Below are positions 38,206 through 47,113 of a DNA stretch of 64,000 nucleotides, piece after piece (position 1 is the first letter of the stretch; every line of letters starts with the position of its first letter). The DNA is taken from NCBI GenBank assembly GCA_003667865.1, contig CP033051.1, forward strand, positions 4,161,001 through 4,225,000. Direction: 5' to 3'. The notes under the pieces are model-generated. The model had not been told where the DNA came from. It ran no database searches and saw only the letters and a program-made list of their open reading frames with translations. Made by a program: the position numbers and the translations under genes. The DNA comes from Rossellomorea marisflavi. Lineage in GTDB: Bacteria > Bacillota > Bacilli > Bacillales > Bacillaceae_B.

Positions 38206-38219
38206 TGTAATCGTTTACA
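38206..38219. promoter_or_regulatory. cre-like site in the mutA leader
   Basis: TGTAATCGTTTACA, 13 of 14 to TGWAARCGYTWNCW and embedded in the palindrome-like TTGTAATCGTTTACAA. It lies between the unidentified promoter and the mutA start, where CcpA would block. Confidence 0.55.
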
Positions 38220-38451
38220 AATAACTACAAAAGATTCAAAATTTTTGGTTTAATACTATTTTAGTATATAGAAAATACAGACTTTCATCAATGAATGTAA
38301 AGGATGCTTTAAAAATAATTTCGTTGTAAAATACGAGCGCTTTATAGATGGGTACTAGAACATAATAGATGTTCAGCATGTACTAGAGGCTGCTTCGAAA
38401 TCGTTGTGAAGTATGTTCATTTTGTTGTGAGTATGCTAAGCGTGGCCTAAT

Positions 38452-38505
38452 AAAAATAAAAAAGGATTGACGCAATAAGCGTTTTGCTTAAAGGTCAATC
38501 CTTTA
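38452..38505 (-). terminator. terminator of the bkd operon
   Basis: AAAGGATTGAC (38461-38471) pairs with GTCAATCCTTT (38494-38504); the loop holds a second TAAGC/GCTTA pair. TTTTTTATTTTT follows on the minus strand. Confidence 0.85.
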
Positions 38506-38513
38506 ACCTACTA

Positions 38514-39830
38514 TTAATATACAGATGTTGTTTCTTTAGACGTGTTCTCAAGAATTTCTTTCACACGTTGTAAGAATCGACCACATACTAAACCATCTAG
38601 TACACGGTGATCAAGTGACATACATAGGTTTACCATATCACGAACAGCAATCATGCCATTGGACATCACTACTGGACGTTTTACGATAGATTCCACTTGA
38701 AGAATTGCAGCTTGTGGGTAATTGATAATCCCCATAGACTGAACCGATCCAAATGAACCTGTATTATTTACTGTAAATGTTCCACCTTGCATATCTTCAG
38801 ATTTTAATTTTCCAGTACGCACTTTACCAGCAAGCTCTGTAATTTCACGTGCAATACCTTTAATTGTTTTCTCGTCTGCATTTTTAATAACCGGTACAAA
38901 TAATGCATCGTCCGTTGCAACGGCAATAGATAAATTAATATCCTTCTTCTGAACAATTTTATCTCCAGCCCACATGGAGTTAATTTGTGGATATTCTTTT
39001 AGTGCCTGCGCAACAGCTTTAACAAAAAATGCAAAGAATGTTAAGTTAAAGCCTTCACGCTGTTTAAATTCACCTTTAATAGAATTTCTGTAATCTACTA
39101 GGTTTGTTACATCTACTTCCATCATTGTCCATGCATGTGGTGCTTCATGCTTACTACGTACCATGTTTGCAGCGATTGCTTTTCTTACACCGGTTACAGG
39201 AATCTCAATATCTCCTGGCATAACTGGAACGTTAGCTGCTGCTGCAGGCTTAGAAGCCGCTGGTTTTGGAGCATCTGTCGCTGTTGGAGCTTGTGTTGTT
39301 GACTCTTGTACTGGTGCTGCTGGTGCATCACTCGCTTTTGGAATAGTACCTGATTCAATAATTTTCTTTAGGTCTTTGCGAGTAATACGTCCTTCTTTAC
39401 CAGAGCCTTCAACTTGATTCAAATCAATTCCATGCTCTTGAGAAAGCTTTAGAACAGCTGGAGAATAACGTACTTTACTACCATTTTCTTTACTTGGCTT
39501 TACGTTTTCAGTTGCAGGAGCTGGAGTAGTAGCTTCTTCTTTAGCCTGTGCTGTCGTAGGTTCTTCTGCAGCAGGCGCTGAACCAGCACCTTCCACCTCA
39601 ATCGAGCAAATAATCTCTCCAACTTCTAATGTATCACCTTCACCTGCGATTAACTCTTTAATTGTACCAGTAAAAGAAGAAGGAACTTCTGCATTTACTT
39701 TATCTGTTTGTACTTCCGCGATCGGGTCGTACTTATTTACATGATCTCCAGGAGATACTAACCATTTACTAATTGTACCTTCTGTAACACTTTCCCCTAG
39801 CTGAGGCATTTTCATATTTTCTAAACCCAA
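38514..39830 (-). CDS. bkdB: branched-chain alpha-keto acid dehydrogenase E2 (lipoyl transacylase)
   Basis: A 438-aa E2 core of the branched-chain 2-oxoacid dehydrogenase complex. An N-terminal lipoyl domain carries the lipoylated Lys in VQTDKVNAEVPS near residue 44; a flexible Ala/Pro linker, a peripheral-subunit-binding domain (VRYSPAVLKLSQEHGIDL...) and the catalytic acyltransferase core ending in LDHRVLDGL with the active His follow. TTG start 7 nt after GGAGGG, matching the B. subtilis N-terminus. Last gene of the operon. Confidence 0.95.
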   Translation of the reverse strand: MGLENMKMPQLGESVTEGTISKWLVSPGDHVNKYDPIAEVQTDKVNAEVPSSFTGTIKELIAGEGDTLEVGEIICSIEVEGAGSAPAAEEPTTAQAKEEATTPAPATENVKPSKENGSKVRYSPAVLKLSQEHGIDLNQVEGSGKEGRITRKDLKKIIESGTIPKASDAPAAPVQESTTQAPTATDAPKPAASKPAAAANVPVMPGDIEIPVTGVRKAIAANMVRSKHEAPHAWTMMEVDVTNLVDYRNSIKGEFKQREGFNLTFFAFFVKAVAQALKEYPQINSMWAGDKIVQKKDINLSIAVATDDALFVPVIKNADEKTIKGIAREITELAGKVRTGKLKSEDMQGGTFTVNNTGSFGSVQSMGIINYPQAAILQVESIVKRPVVMSNGMIAVRDMVNLCMSLDHRVLDGLVCGRFLQRVKEILENTSKETTSVY

Positions 39831-39870
39831 TGAGGAACCCTCCTTACTTCAATATCAAGATTCGAATGAA

Positions 39871-40854
39871 TTAAAATTCTGCTAATTCACGCATTGCTTT
39901 TTCAACTTTATCAGGATTAATCATGAAATATTTTTCCATTGTAGGTGCATAAGGCATTGCTGGAACATCTGGTCCAGCTAAACGTTTAATTGGAGCATCT
40001 AGATCAAATAAGCAGTTTTCGGCAATGATTGCTGAAACCTCACCCATAATGCTTCCTTCTTTGTTGTCTTCTGTTACTAATAGAACTTTCCCTGTTTTTG
40101 AAGCTGCTTCTATGATTGCTTCTTTATCTAATGGATAAACCGTTCGTAAATCCAATACATGTGCTTCAATTCCATCCTGTGCAAGCTTTTCTGCAGCTTG
40201 TAATGCAAAATGAACACATAAGCCGTACGTAATTACTGTGATGTCTTCACCCTCACGCTTTACATCAGCTTTTCCGATTGGAAGTGTATAATCATCCTCT
40301 GGAACTTCACCTTTGATGAGACGGTAAGCACGCTTATGTTCAAAGAACATAACTGGATCGTTGTCACGAATCGCTGCTTTTAACAGTCCTTTAACATCAT
40401 AAGGAGTTGAAGGCATTACAATTTTTAATCCTGGTTGGTTTGCAAAAATAGCTTCAACAGATTGAGAATGGTAAAGTGCACCGTGAACGCCACCACCGTA
40501 AGGAGCACGAATAACCATTGGACAATTCCAGTCATTGTTTGAACGATATCGAATACGAGCTGCTTCCGAGATAATTTGGTTGACTGCTGGCATAATGAAA
40601 TCAGCAAATTGCATCTCAGCAATTGGACGCATTCCGTACATTGCGGCACCAATTCCAACACCTGCAATGGCAGATTCTGCTAATGGTGTATCAAGCACAC
40701 GGTCTTCACCAAATTGATCATAAAGTCCGCGTGTCGCTCCAAATACTCCACCTTTTTTACCTACGTCTTCACCTAAGACGAAAACTTTATCATCACGTTC
40801 CATCTCTTCTCTTATTGCCATTGTTACGGCATCAATATATGAAATTACTGGCAT
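39871..40854 (-). CDS. bkdAB: branched-chain alpha-keto acid dehydrogenase E1 beta
   Basis: A 327-aa E1 beta subunit of the thiamine-diphosphate decarboxylase. Characteristic stretches VFVLGEDVGKKGGVFGATRGL, DTPLAESAIAGVGIGAA and ALYHSQSVEAIFAN are visible. It forms the alpha2beta2 E1 with BkdAA, 12 nt upstream, and hands the acyl group to BkdB. Confidence 0.95.
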   Translation of the reverse strand: MPVISYIDAVTMAIREEMERDDKVFVLGEDVGKKGGVFGATRGLYDQFGEDRVLDTPLAESAIAGVGIGAAMYGMRPIAEMQFADFIMPAVNQIISEAARIRYRSNNDWNCPMVIRAPYGGGVHGALYHSQSVEAIFANQPGLKIVMPSTPYDVKGLLKAAIRDNDPVMFFEHKRAYRLIKGEVPEDDYTLPIGKADVKREGEDITVITYGLCVHFALQAAEKLAQDGIEAHVLDLRTVYPLDKEAIIEAASKTGKVLLVTEDNKEGSIMGEVSAIIAENCLFDLDAPIKRLAGPDVPAMPYAPTMEKYFMINPDKVEKAMRELAEF

Positions 40855-40866
40855 TGTTAATCCCCC

Positions 40867-41865
40867 TTACTTATCTTCAGCGTAAACGTATTTTAATGCT
40901 TGTTCAGGCTCTGCGTATGCTGCATTCTCAGCATAATCTGTTGCTTCATTTACTAATTTCATTACTCGATCGTTGATCTCTTTTTCAAGAGCATCATCCA
41001 TTACACCTGTTTCTTTCAGGTACGCACCAAATGTAATGATTGGATCTTTTGTTTTTGCTTTCGCCACTTCATCTGGTGAACGATACGCACGATCATCATC
41101 ATCTGAAGAGTGTGGTGTTAAGCGGTAAGAAATTGTTTCAATAAGTGTAGGACCTTCGCCACGACGCCCACGGTCTGCTGCTTCTTTTACTGCTTTATAT
41201 ACTTCTAATGGATCGTTTCCATCTACTGTAAATCCAGGCATTCCATAACCAATTGCACGATCAGAAACATTCTCACATGCTAATTGCTTTTCAATCGGAA
41301 CAGAGATTGCATATTTATTGTTCTCACACATGAAGATTACTGGAAGTTTATGTACACCGGCAAAGTTTGCTCCTTCATGGAAATCTCCTTGGTTAGAAGA
41401 ACCTTCTCCAAAGGTTACGAACGTTACGAGGTCTTTCTTCTCCATTTTTCCAGCTAATGCAATTCCTACTGCATGTGGTACTTGTGTCGTAACAGGTGAT
41501 GATCCTGTCACAATCTTGTTCTTCTTTTGACCAAAGTGACCAGGCATTTGGCGACCACCAGAGTTTGGATCCTCTGCTTTAGCAAATCCTGAAAGCATTA
41601 AATCCTTAGGAGTCATTCCAAAACGTAATACGACACCCATATCTCGGTAATAAGGAAGTGCATAATCTTTCTCAGGGTCTAATGCAAACGCAGCACCAAT
41701 TTGAGCTGCTTCCTGACCTTGACAAGAGATTACGAATGGGATTTTCCCAGAACGATTTAATAACCACATACGCTCATCAATTCTACGAGCTAGTAGCATC
41801 GTTTCATACATTTCAATTACATTTTCATCAGACAATCCTAATGCGTTATGACGATTTTCTGCCAT
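40867..41865 (-). CDS. bkdAA: branched-chain alpha-keto acid dehydrogenase E1 alpha
   Basis: A 332-aa E1 alpha subunit that binds thiamine diphosphate: GDFHEGANFAGVHKLPVIFMCENNKYAIS is the TPP motif (GDG-like start to NN), and SYRLTPHSSDDD is the regulatory loop. It decarboxylates the keto acids from Val, Ile and Leu. GGAGGTAATGAATT precedes the ATG. It follows lpdV by 90 nt, a gap that holds a hairpin. Confidence 0.95.
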   Translation of the reverse strand: MAENRHNALGLSDENVIEMYETMLLARRIDERMWLLNRSGKIPFVISCQGQEAAQIGAAFALDPEKDYALPYYRDMGVVLRFGMTPKDLMLSGFAKAEDPNSGGRQMPGHFGQKKNKIVTGSSPVTTQVPHAVGIALAGKMEKKDLVTFVTFGEGSSNQGDFHEGANFAGVHKLPVIFMCENNKYAISVPIEKQLACENVSDRAIGYGMPGFTVDGNDPLEVYKAVKEAADRGRRGEGPTLIETISYRLTPHSSDDDDRAYRSPDEVAKAKTKDPIITFGAYLKETGVMDDALEKEINDRVMKLVNEATDYAENAAYAEPEQALKYVYAEDK

Positions 41866-41898
41866 AATTCATTACCTCCTAATCATTCTATATTGAGG

Positions 41899-41926
41899 TG
41901 ATCAAAGGAGTTACCCCCTTCGATCA
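41899..41926. other. hairpin in the lpdV-bkdAA gap
   Basis: TGATC-A-AAGG pairs with CCTT-C-GATCA (one mismatch) and no T-run follows, so it is more likely an mRNA processing or stability element than a terminator. Confidence 0.4.
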
Positions 41927-41955
41927 TGTATATCTACACCTTAAATACTTTGTTC

Positions 41956-43380
41956 TTATGAATGAATGGCCTTTCCATCAACAGCAAGAGCCGCTTCTCC
42001 AATTGCCTCTGATAGTGATGGATGTGGATGGATGGTATGTGCGACTTCCCAAGGAGTTGCATCTAACACTTTTGCAAGTCCCGCCTCAGAAATCATATCT
42101 GTAACATGCGGCCCAATCATATGAACACCTAAGATATCATTGGTATCTTTATCCGCAATAATTTTCACAAAACCGTCCGATTCACCATACACTAGTGCTT
42201 TCCCAATCGCTCTAAAGTTAAACTTACCAACTTTAATGTTAAATCCACTACCTTTGGCTTCTTTTTCCGTAATTCCAACACTCGCTATTTCTGGATTGCT
42301 GTAGATGCATTTTGAAATGAGAGTGTAATCAATTGGTTCTGGCTTCTCATTAGCAAGATGCTCCACTGCTAGGATTCCTTCATGTGAAGCAACATGAGCC
42401 AGTTGTAGTCCACCAATTACATCACCGATTGCATATATATGGGATTCCTTCGTTTGCATAAATTCATTTACTTCTATAAAGCCTTTCTCAACCTTAATAT
42501 CTGTATTTTCAAGACCAATACCTTCTGTATTCGCTTGTCTACCAACAGAAACTAAGATTTTTTCAGCTTTAAATGCTTTTTCTTCACCTTTGTGCTCAGC
42601 TTTAATTGTGACTTCACCCGAACCCTTTTCTAGTGTTTCAGGTAGAACCTTCGCACTTGTCACAATAGAAACGCCTTTTTTCTTCATTAATCGTTGCATT
42701 TCTTTTGAAATTTCATGGTCTTCAGTTGGTACAATCGTATCTGCATACTCTAATACTGTGACGTCAACTCCAAAGTCTGATAGCATAGAAGCCCATTCAA
42801 TCCCTATAACGCCTCCACCAACAATAATAATTGATTTTGGAAGTGCATCTAAATCTAGTGCCTCATCTGAAGATAGGACAAATTCTCCATCTAAATCTAA
42901 GCCTGGAAGAGTTCTCGGGCGTGAACCTGTTGCAACAATCACATTTTTTGGAATAAGCATTTCATTCTCAGTGCCATTATTCATTTCAACTGAGATGGTT
43001 CCAGGCATTGGCGAAAAGATAGATGGACCTAGAATTCTCCCTAAGCCCTCATAAACATCAATCTTTCCTTGCTTCATAAGATGCTGAACACCTTTGTATA
43101 ACTGATCTACAATTTTATCTTTACGCTCTTGAACTTTAGGAAAGTCCAGTTCAATACCGTTAATTTTCACACCAAAATCGTCGGCATGCTTTGCTGTTGC
43201 ATATACTTCAGCACTTCTTAAGAGTGCTTTACTTGGGATACAGCCTTTATGAAGACACGTACCACCTAGCTTACCTTTTTCAACAATTGCTGTTTTTAGT
43301 CCTAATTGAGAAGCTCTGATTGCTGCAACATAGCCACCAGTCCCTCCACCAAGAATGACTAAATCGTATTCTTGTGCCAA
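41956..43380 (-). CDS. lpdV: dihydrolipoyl dehydrogenase (E3) of the branched-chain complex
   Basis: A 474-aa FAD disulfide oxidoreductase that reoxidises the E2 lipoyl group with NAD+. FAD motif ILGGGTGGYVAA at residue 9, redox disulfide GGTCLHKGCIPSK near 40, NAD motif IVGGGVIGIEWAS near 180 and the catalytic HIHPHPSLSE near 450. It begins 19 nt after buk. Confidence 0.95.
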   Translation of the reverse strand: MAQEYDLVILGGGTGGYVAAIRASQLGLKTAIVEKGKLGGTCLHKGCIPSKALLRSAEVYATAKHADDFGVKINGIELDFPKVQERKDKIVDQLYKGVQHLMKQGKIDVYEGLGRILGPSIFSPMPGTISVEMNNGTENEMLIPKNVIVATGSRPRTLPGLDLDGEFVLSSDEALDLDALPKSIIIVGGGVIGIEWASMLSDFGVDVTVLEYADTIVPTEDHEISKEMQRLMKKKGVSIVTSAKVLPETLEKGSGEVTIKAEHKGEEKAFKAEKILVSVGRQANTEGIGLENTDIKVEKGFIEVNEFMQTKESHIYAIGDVIGGLQLAHVASHEGILAVEHLANEKPEPIDYTLISKCIYSNPEIASVGITEKEAKGSGFNIKVGKFNFRAIGKALVYGESDGFVKIIADKDTNDILGVHMIGPHVTDMISEAGLAKVLDATPWEVAHTIHPHPSLSEAIGEAALAVDGKAIHS

Positions 43381-43399
43381 ATTACTTCCTCCTTGCCTT

Positions 43400-44506
43400 T
43401 TATACGTTAGCTGTTTCTTCTATTGTTCCTGGATATGTTTTAACTTGTTCCTCACCTTTTAAGACGCGAAGCGCACCTTCTGTTAATGCTTGTAGCTCAT
43501 TTTCACCAGGATGGATCATAACGTCTGCAATCCAGTTGATCCGACTGCTGATTGCCTTAACAAATTCTTTACCATAAGCAAGACCACCTGTTAAGACAAT
43601 CGCATCAACTTTACCATTTAATACCGCACTTGCAGAGCCAATTTCTTTTGAAATTTGATACGCCATAGCATCATAAATGAGCTTAGCCTTCTCATCACCA
43701 TTTGCAATCATCTCTTCTACTTTTACTGCATCACTTGTTCCAAGATAGCCAACAAGGCCCCCTTGCCCAACAAGCTTCTTCATAATTTCATCTCTGTAGT
43801 AGTTCCCTGAAAAACACAAATCTACAAGGTCACCAGCCGGAACGGTACCTGCACGTTCTGGACTAAATGGTCCATCCCCATGTAAACCATTATTTACATC
43901 AATAACTCTTCCACCTTTGTGAACACCTACAGTAATTCCTCCACCCATATGTGTAACGATTAAGTTTAACTCTTCATACTTTTTGCCTAGCTCCTTAGAA
44001 ATTCTTCGAGCAACAGCCTTTTGATTTAGAGCATGGAAGATACTTTTTCTTTCAATTAATGAGAAGCCAGAGACTCTTGCGATTTCATCCAGCTCATCTA
44101 CTACAACGGGATCAACAATATAAGATGGTATGTTTAATCCTGTAGCAATTTCATAAGCGATAATTCCACCAAGATTAGAAGCGTGTTGTCCTGAATAGCC
44201 TTCACGTAGGTCTTTAAGCATTTGCTCATTTACAGCGTAGGTGCCGCCTTCAATCGGACGCAATAGTCCTCCTCGACCACATACTGCACTTAATTTTGAG
44301 ATATTAATTCCATCATCATCTAATGTTTTAAGTATGGTTTCTTTGCGAAATTCGTATTGAGAGATGATATCAGGGAATTCATTGATTTTGTCTGAATCAT
44401 GTCTGATTGTTTTTTCGAATATTGATTTGTCTTCGTCAAATACACCGATTTTTGTTGATGTAGAACCAGGATTAATGACAAGTATTCGATGCTTGGTTTC
44501 CTGCAA
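43400..44506 (-). CDS. buk: butyrate kinase (branched-chain fatty acid kinase)
   Basis: A 368-aa ASKHA-fold kinase making ATP from butyryl-, isobutyryl- or isovaleryl-phosphate. [16 protein letters not shown] is the phosphate-1 motif and [14 protein letters not shown] the adenosine region. With Ptb it recovers ATP from the acyl-CoA made by the bkd complex. I prefer TTG 44506, 8 nt after AATGGAGG; the ATG inside that site (44521) would give five more residues with a weaker ribosome site. A repeat of about 150 bp separates it from bcd. Confidence 0.92.
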   Translation of the reverse strand: MQETKHRILVINPGSTSTKIGVFDEDKSIFEKTIRHDSDKINEFPDIISQYEFRKETILKTLDDDGINISKLSAVCGRGGLLRPIEGGTYAVNEQMLKDLREGYSGQHASNLGGIIAYEIATGLNIPSYIVDPVVVDELDEIARVSGFSLIERKSIFHALNQKAVARRISKELGKKYEELNLIVTHMGGGITVGVHKGGRVIDVNNGLHGDGPFSPERAGTVPAGDLVDLCFSGNYYRDEIMKKLVGQGGLVGYLGTSDAVKVEEMIANGDEKAKLIYDAMAYQISKEIGSASAVLNGKVDAIVLTGGLAYGKEFVKAISSRINWIADVMIHPGENELQALTEGALRVLKGEEQVKTYPGTIEETANV

Positions 44507-44635
44507 TGTTGTAACCTCCATTATTAGTCCTAGAGGACTTTAAATAATTGTTTTCACAACCCCTTTTTCTGTTCCCCATCCAGTTCTGTTGTTCTAATGT
44601 TTGTTTATATTTTGGTATTACTTTTTTTATTTTGT

Positions 44636-44771
44636 CCGTTGCTTTCCGCTCCAGGAGCTTGCTTTCCGCGGGGCGGGTGGTGAGCCTCCTCGTCGCTATG
44701 CTCCTGCGGGGTCTCACCTGACCCGCTAATCCCGCAGGAGTCAAGCTCCTTCCGCTCCAAGCAACTCAGTA
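44636..44771. repeat. about 150-bp palindromic repeat, copy E, inside the bkd operon
   Basis: The best preserved copy: CCGTTGCTTTCCGCTCC start, CTTTCCGCGGGG arm, inner module of the second type (CCTCGTCGCTATGCTCCTGCGGGG), GGTCTCACC and CCCGCAGGAGTCAAG, end GCAACTCAGTA. It lies between buk and bcd, which otherwise belong to one transcript. Confidence 0.9.
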
Positions 44772-44872
44772 GTCGACTACATCTTGCTTTATAAGCAAAA
44801 TATTTATATGGTAATTAGTCATTCATTATTGATGAATATAGAACAAATAACTCTGCTTTATTATAAAGGGCG

Positions 44873-44903
44873 AAACGCTTCACTTCTGGGAAGTCAAGCG
44901 TTT
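44873..44903. other. strong hairpin just after bcd
   Basis: AAACGCTT...ACTTC pairs with GAAGT...AAGCGTTT. No T-run follows on the minus strand, so it may be a 3' stabiliser or partial terminator within the bkd operon. Confidence 0.5.
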
Positions 44904-44913
44904 GTGATCTTTA

Positions 44914-46011
44914 TTAGCCACGTCTTGATAGGATGTGGTGTCCGTTTTGAAGGAATTGGCTGCGTGATTTGCGCATTCTTTCGATACGTTCTTCTGCCAT
45001 ACGATCTGCAGCTTTGTAAGTCGGAATTCCGTCACGTTTTGCAATTTCAATTACTTTCTCTACGTTATTATATAATTGCTCAACCTTTTTCATTGCACGC
45101 TCACGGTTGTAGCCATAAAGCTCATCTGCAACGTTGATGACTCCACCTGCATTGATAACGTAATCTGGAGCGTATACGATGCCTAATTCATGAATTAAAT
45201 CTCCATGCTTTGTTTCTTTTAATTGGTTATTCGCAGCACCCGCAATAACTTTTGCTTTAATCTGAGGGATTGTCTCATCATTAATAATTGCTCCTAGTGC
45301 ACATGGAGCAAAGATATCACAGTCCACACTGTAGATTTCGTCCGTATTAACAGCCTTTGCACCAAATTCTTCAACAGCACGTTGAACTGCTTCTTTGTTG
45401 ATATCTGTAACAATTAGGTTTGCTCCTTCTTCATGAAGGTGACGGCATAGATTATACGCTACGTTCCCTACACCTTGAACTGCAATTGTTTTTCCTTCAA
45501 GAGAGTCAGATCCAAATGCTTCTTTTGCTGCTGCCTTCATACCACGGTAAACTCCGTATGCCGTTACAGGAGAAGGGTTACCTGAAGAACCGAATGCAGG
45601 AGAAATTCCTGTTACGTAATCTGTTTCTTCATGAATTAGATCCATGTCAGCTACAGTCGTCCCTACATCCTCAGCTGTAATGTAACGACCATTTAAACCT
45701 TGAATGTAACGACCAAAAGCACGGAATAGCTCTTCATTTTTGTCTTTTCTTGGGTCACCGATAATAACTGTTTTACCTCCACCAAGGTTTAACCCAGCAG
45801 CAGCATTTTTATAAGTCATCCCACGACCTAGACGAAGAGCATCTTCAATTGCTGCTTCTTCAGACTCATAAGTCCACATACGAGTACCACCTAGCGCTGG
45901 TCCAAGAGTTGTGTCGTGAATGGCAATAATAGCTTTTAAGCCTGATTGCTCGTCTTGACAGAATACTAATTGCTCATAATCATATTTCTCCATATAACTG
46001 AAAATTTTCAT
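44914..46011 (-). CDS. bcd: leucine (branched-chain amino acid) dehydrogenase
   Basis: A 365-aa NAD+-dependent amino acid dehydrogenase deaminating Leu, Val and Ile to their keto acids, the substrates of the bkd complex. The Glu/Leu/Phe/Val dehydrogenase motif [14 protein letters not shown] carries the catalytic Lys near residue 80; the NAD-binding [15 protein letters not shown] is near 180. AGGAGG ribosome site 7 nt before the ATG. Confidence 0.95.
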   Translation of the reverse strand: MKIFSYMEKYDYEQLVFCQDEQSGLKAIIAIHDTTLGPALGGTRMWTYESEEAAIEDALRLGRGMTYKNAAAGLNLGGGKTVIIGDPRKDKNEELFRAFGRYIQGLNGRYITAEDVGTTVADMDLIHEETDYVTGISPAFGSSGNPSPVTAYGVYRGMKAAAKEAFGSDSLEGKTIAVQGVGNVAYNLCRHLHEEGANLIVTDINKEAVQRAVEEFGAKAVNTDEIYSVDCDIFAPCALGAIINDETIPQIKAKVIAGAANNQLKETKHGDLIHELGIVYAPDYVINAGGVINVADELYGYNRERAMKKVEQLYNNVEKVIEIAKRDGIPTYKAADRMAEERIERMRKSRSQFLQNGHHILSRRG

Positions 46012-46073
46012 AAGTAGTTCCTCCTATAATGTAAAAAATGTCTAAGTAATAAAATGTATAATAAATGCGTTGC

Positions 46074-46982
46074 TTATGATTTTGTAGATGAACAAATGGC
46101 AAGTGCTAGTGAATACAGTTTACTTTCAGCACTATCTGCTCTTGATGTAAGGACAATAGGTGCCTTAGCACCTGCGATAACAGCACCGACCTTTGCTTTT
46201 GCAAAATAAATCATGGATTTATATAGGGCATTACCTGTTTCAATATTTGGTACAAGTAAAATATCCGCTTGTCCGGCAACATCACTTTTAATTCCTTTAT
46301 GTTCTGCAGCTTCTAATGATACTGCATTATCCAACGCCAACGGTCCATCAATTATACAATCCTTAATCTGACCTCTTTGATTCATAACGGTTAATGCAGA
46401 TGCATCCAAAGTAGCCTGCATTGCTGGGTTCACAACCTCAACGGCTGCTATCGGTGCGACTTTTGGTATTTGGATGCCAATTGATTTAGCTATTCCAACA
46501 GCATTTTGTAGAATTTGAGCTTTTTGTTGTAAATCTGGAGCGATGTTCATTGCTGCATCTGTTACAATTGTAAACCTATCAAAATCAGGAACCTCAAAAA
46601 CCGCAACGTGCGAAAGAACATTACCTGTCCTTAAGCCGAACTCTTTATTGAGTACAGCCTTTAAAATAACGGAAGTAGATATATTTCCTTTCATTAAGGC
46701 ATTTGCCTTATTGTCCTTAACTGCTTTAACTGCTAGCTCTGCAGCCTCTTTAACAGAAGAGGTATGATGAATTTCAATATCCTGATGCGACGATAACTGA
46801 GGAGCAACCTCATTTAGAATCTGAAGGATTTTATCTTTATCGCCAAATAAGATAAATTTAGCAATTTCCTTTTCTACTGCCATATGAACTGCTTGTAGAA
46901 CTTCATGGTCCTCAGCAGCTGCTACAGCGACAGTAGCTTCTTTATATTGGGTTGCCTGATTGAGCAAAGACTGTAATTTCAT
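46074..46982 (-). CDS. ptb: phosphate butyryltransferase (branched-chain acyl type)
   Basis: A 302-aa phosphotransacylase converting butyryl- or branched acyl-CoA plus phosphate to the acyl phosphate used by Buk. MKLQSLLNQATQYKEATVAV opens the family domain; GNISTSVILKAVLN and NIETGNALYKSMIYFA are conserved stretches. ATG 46982 is chosen over the TTG at 46994 that overlaps the AGGGG ribosome site. First structural gene of the bkd operon, 47 nt downstream of the sigma-54 promoter. Confidence 0.93.
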   Translation of the reverse strand: MKLQSLLNQATQYKEATVAVAAAEDHEVLQAVHMAVEKEIAKFILFGDKDKILQILNEVAPQLSSHQDIEIHHTSSVKEAAELAVKAVKDNKANALMKGNISTSVILKAVLNKEFGLRTGNVLSHVAVFEVPDFDRFTIVTDAAMNIAPDLQQKAQILQNAVGIAKSIGIQIPKVAPIAAVEVVNPAMQATLDASALTVMNQRGQIKDCIIDGPLALDNAVSLEAAEHKGIKSDVAGQADILLVPNIETGNALYKSMIYFAKAKVGAVIAGAKAPIVLTSRADSAESKLYSLALAICSSTKS

Positions 46983-47028
46983 GTAAGATATCAACCCCTA
47001 CTATTAAAATTTCACTCATAATACTTTA

Positions 47029-47044
47029 TGCAAAAAGCGTGCCA
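47029..47044 (-). promoter_or_regulatory. sigma-54 (SigL) -24/-12 promoter of the bkd operon
   Basis: Minus-strand TGGCACGCTTTTTGCA matches TGGCAC-N5-TTGCW exactly. BkdR, encoded immediately upstream, is the matching sigma-54 activator. Confidence 0.93.
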
Positions 47045-47057
47045 ACTCTTTCGGCAT

Positions 47058-47071
47058 TGAAAACGCTTTAT
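47058..47071. promoter_or_regulatory. cre-like site between the bkd promoter and BkdR site
   Basis: TGAAAACGCTTTAT, 13 of 14 to TGWAARCGYTWNCW, 14 bp upstream of the -24 element, between it and the putative activator site. Confidence 0.5.
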
Positions 47072-47096
47072 TCTACCGGGTTTGACATTGAAATAT

Positions 47097-47113
47097 TTTG
47101 CACACCTTGCAAA
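47097..47113. promoter_or_regulatory. candidate BkdR upstream activator site
   Basis: TTTGCA-CACCT-TGCAAA is a perfect 6-bp-arm inverted repeat about 55 bp upstream of the -24 element and directly after the bkdR stop, the expected place for an enhancer. Confidence 0.5.

Noticed and set aside
42590..43054. A 154-codon plus-strand frame within lpdV
   Set aside because: It is the complement of the well-supported lpdV coding sequence; Ser/Pro-rich composition is typical of antisense frames.
44472..44744. A 90-codon minus-strand frame upstream of buk
   Set aside because: It runs through repeat copy E and into buk in another frame, with no start signal or family resemblance.
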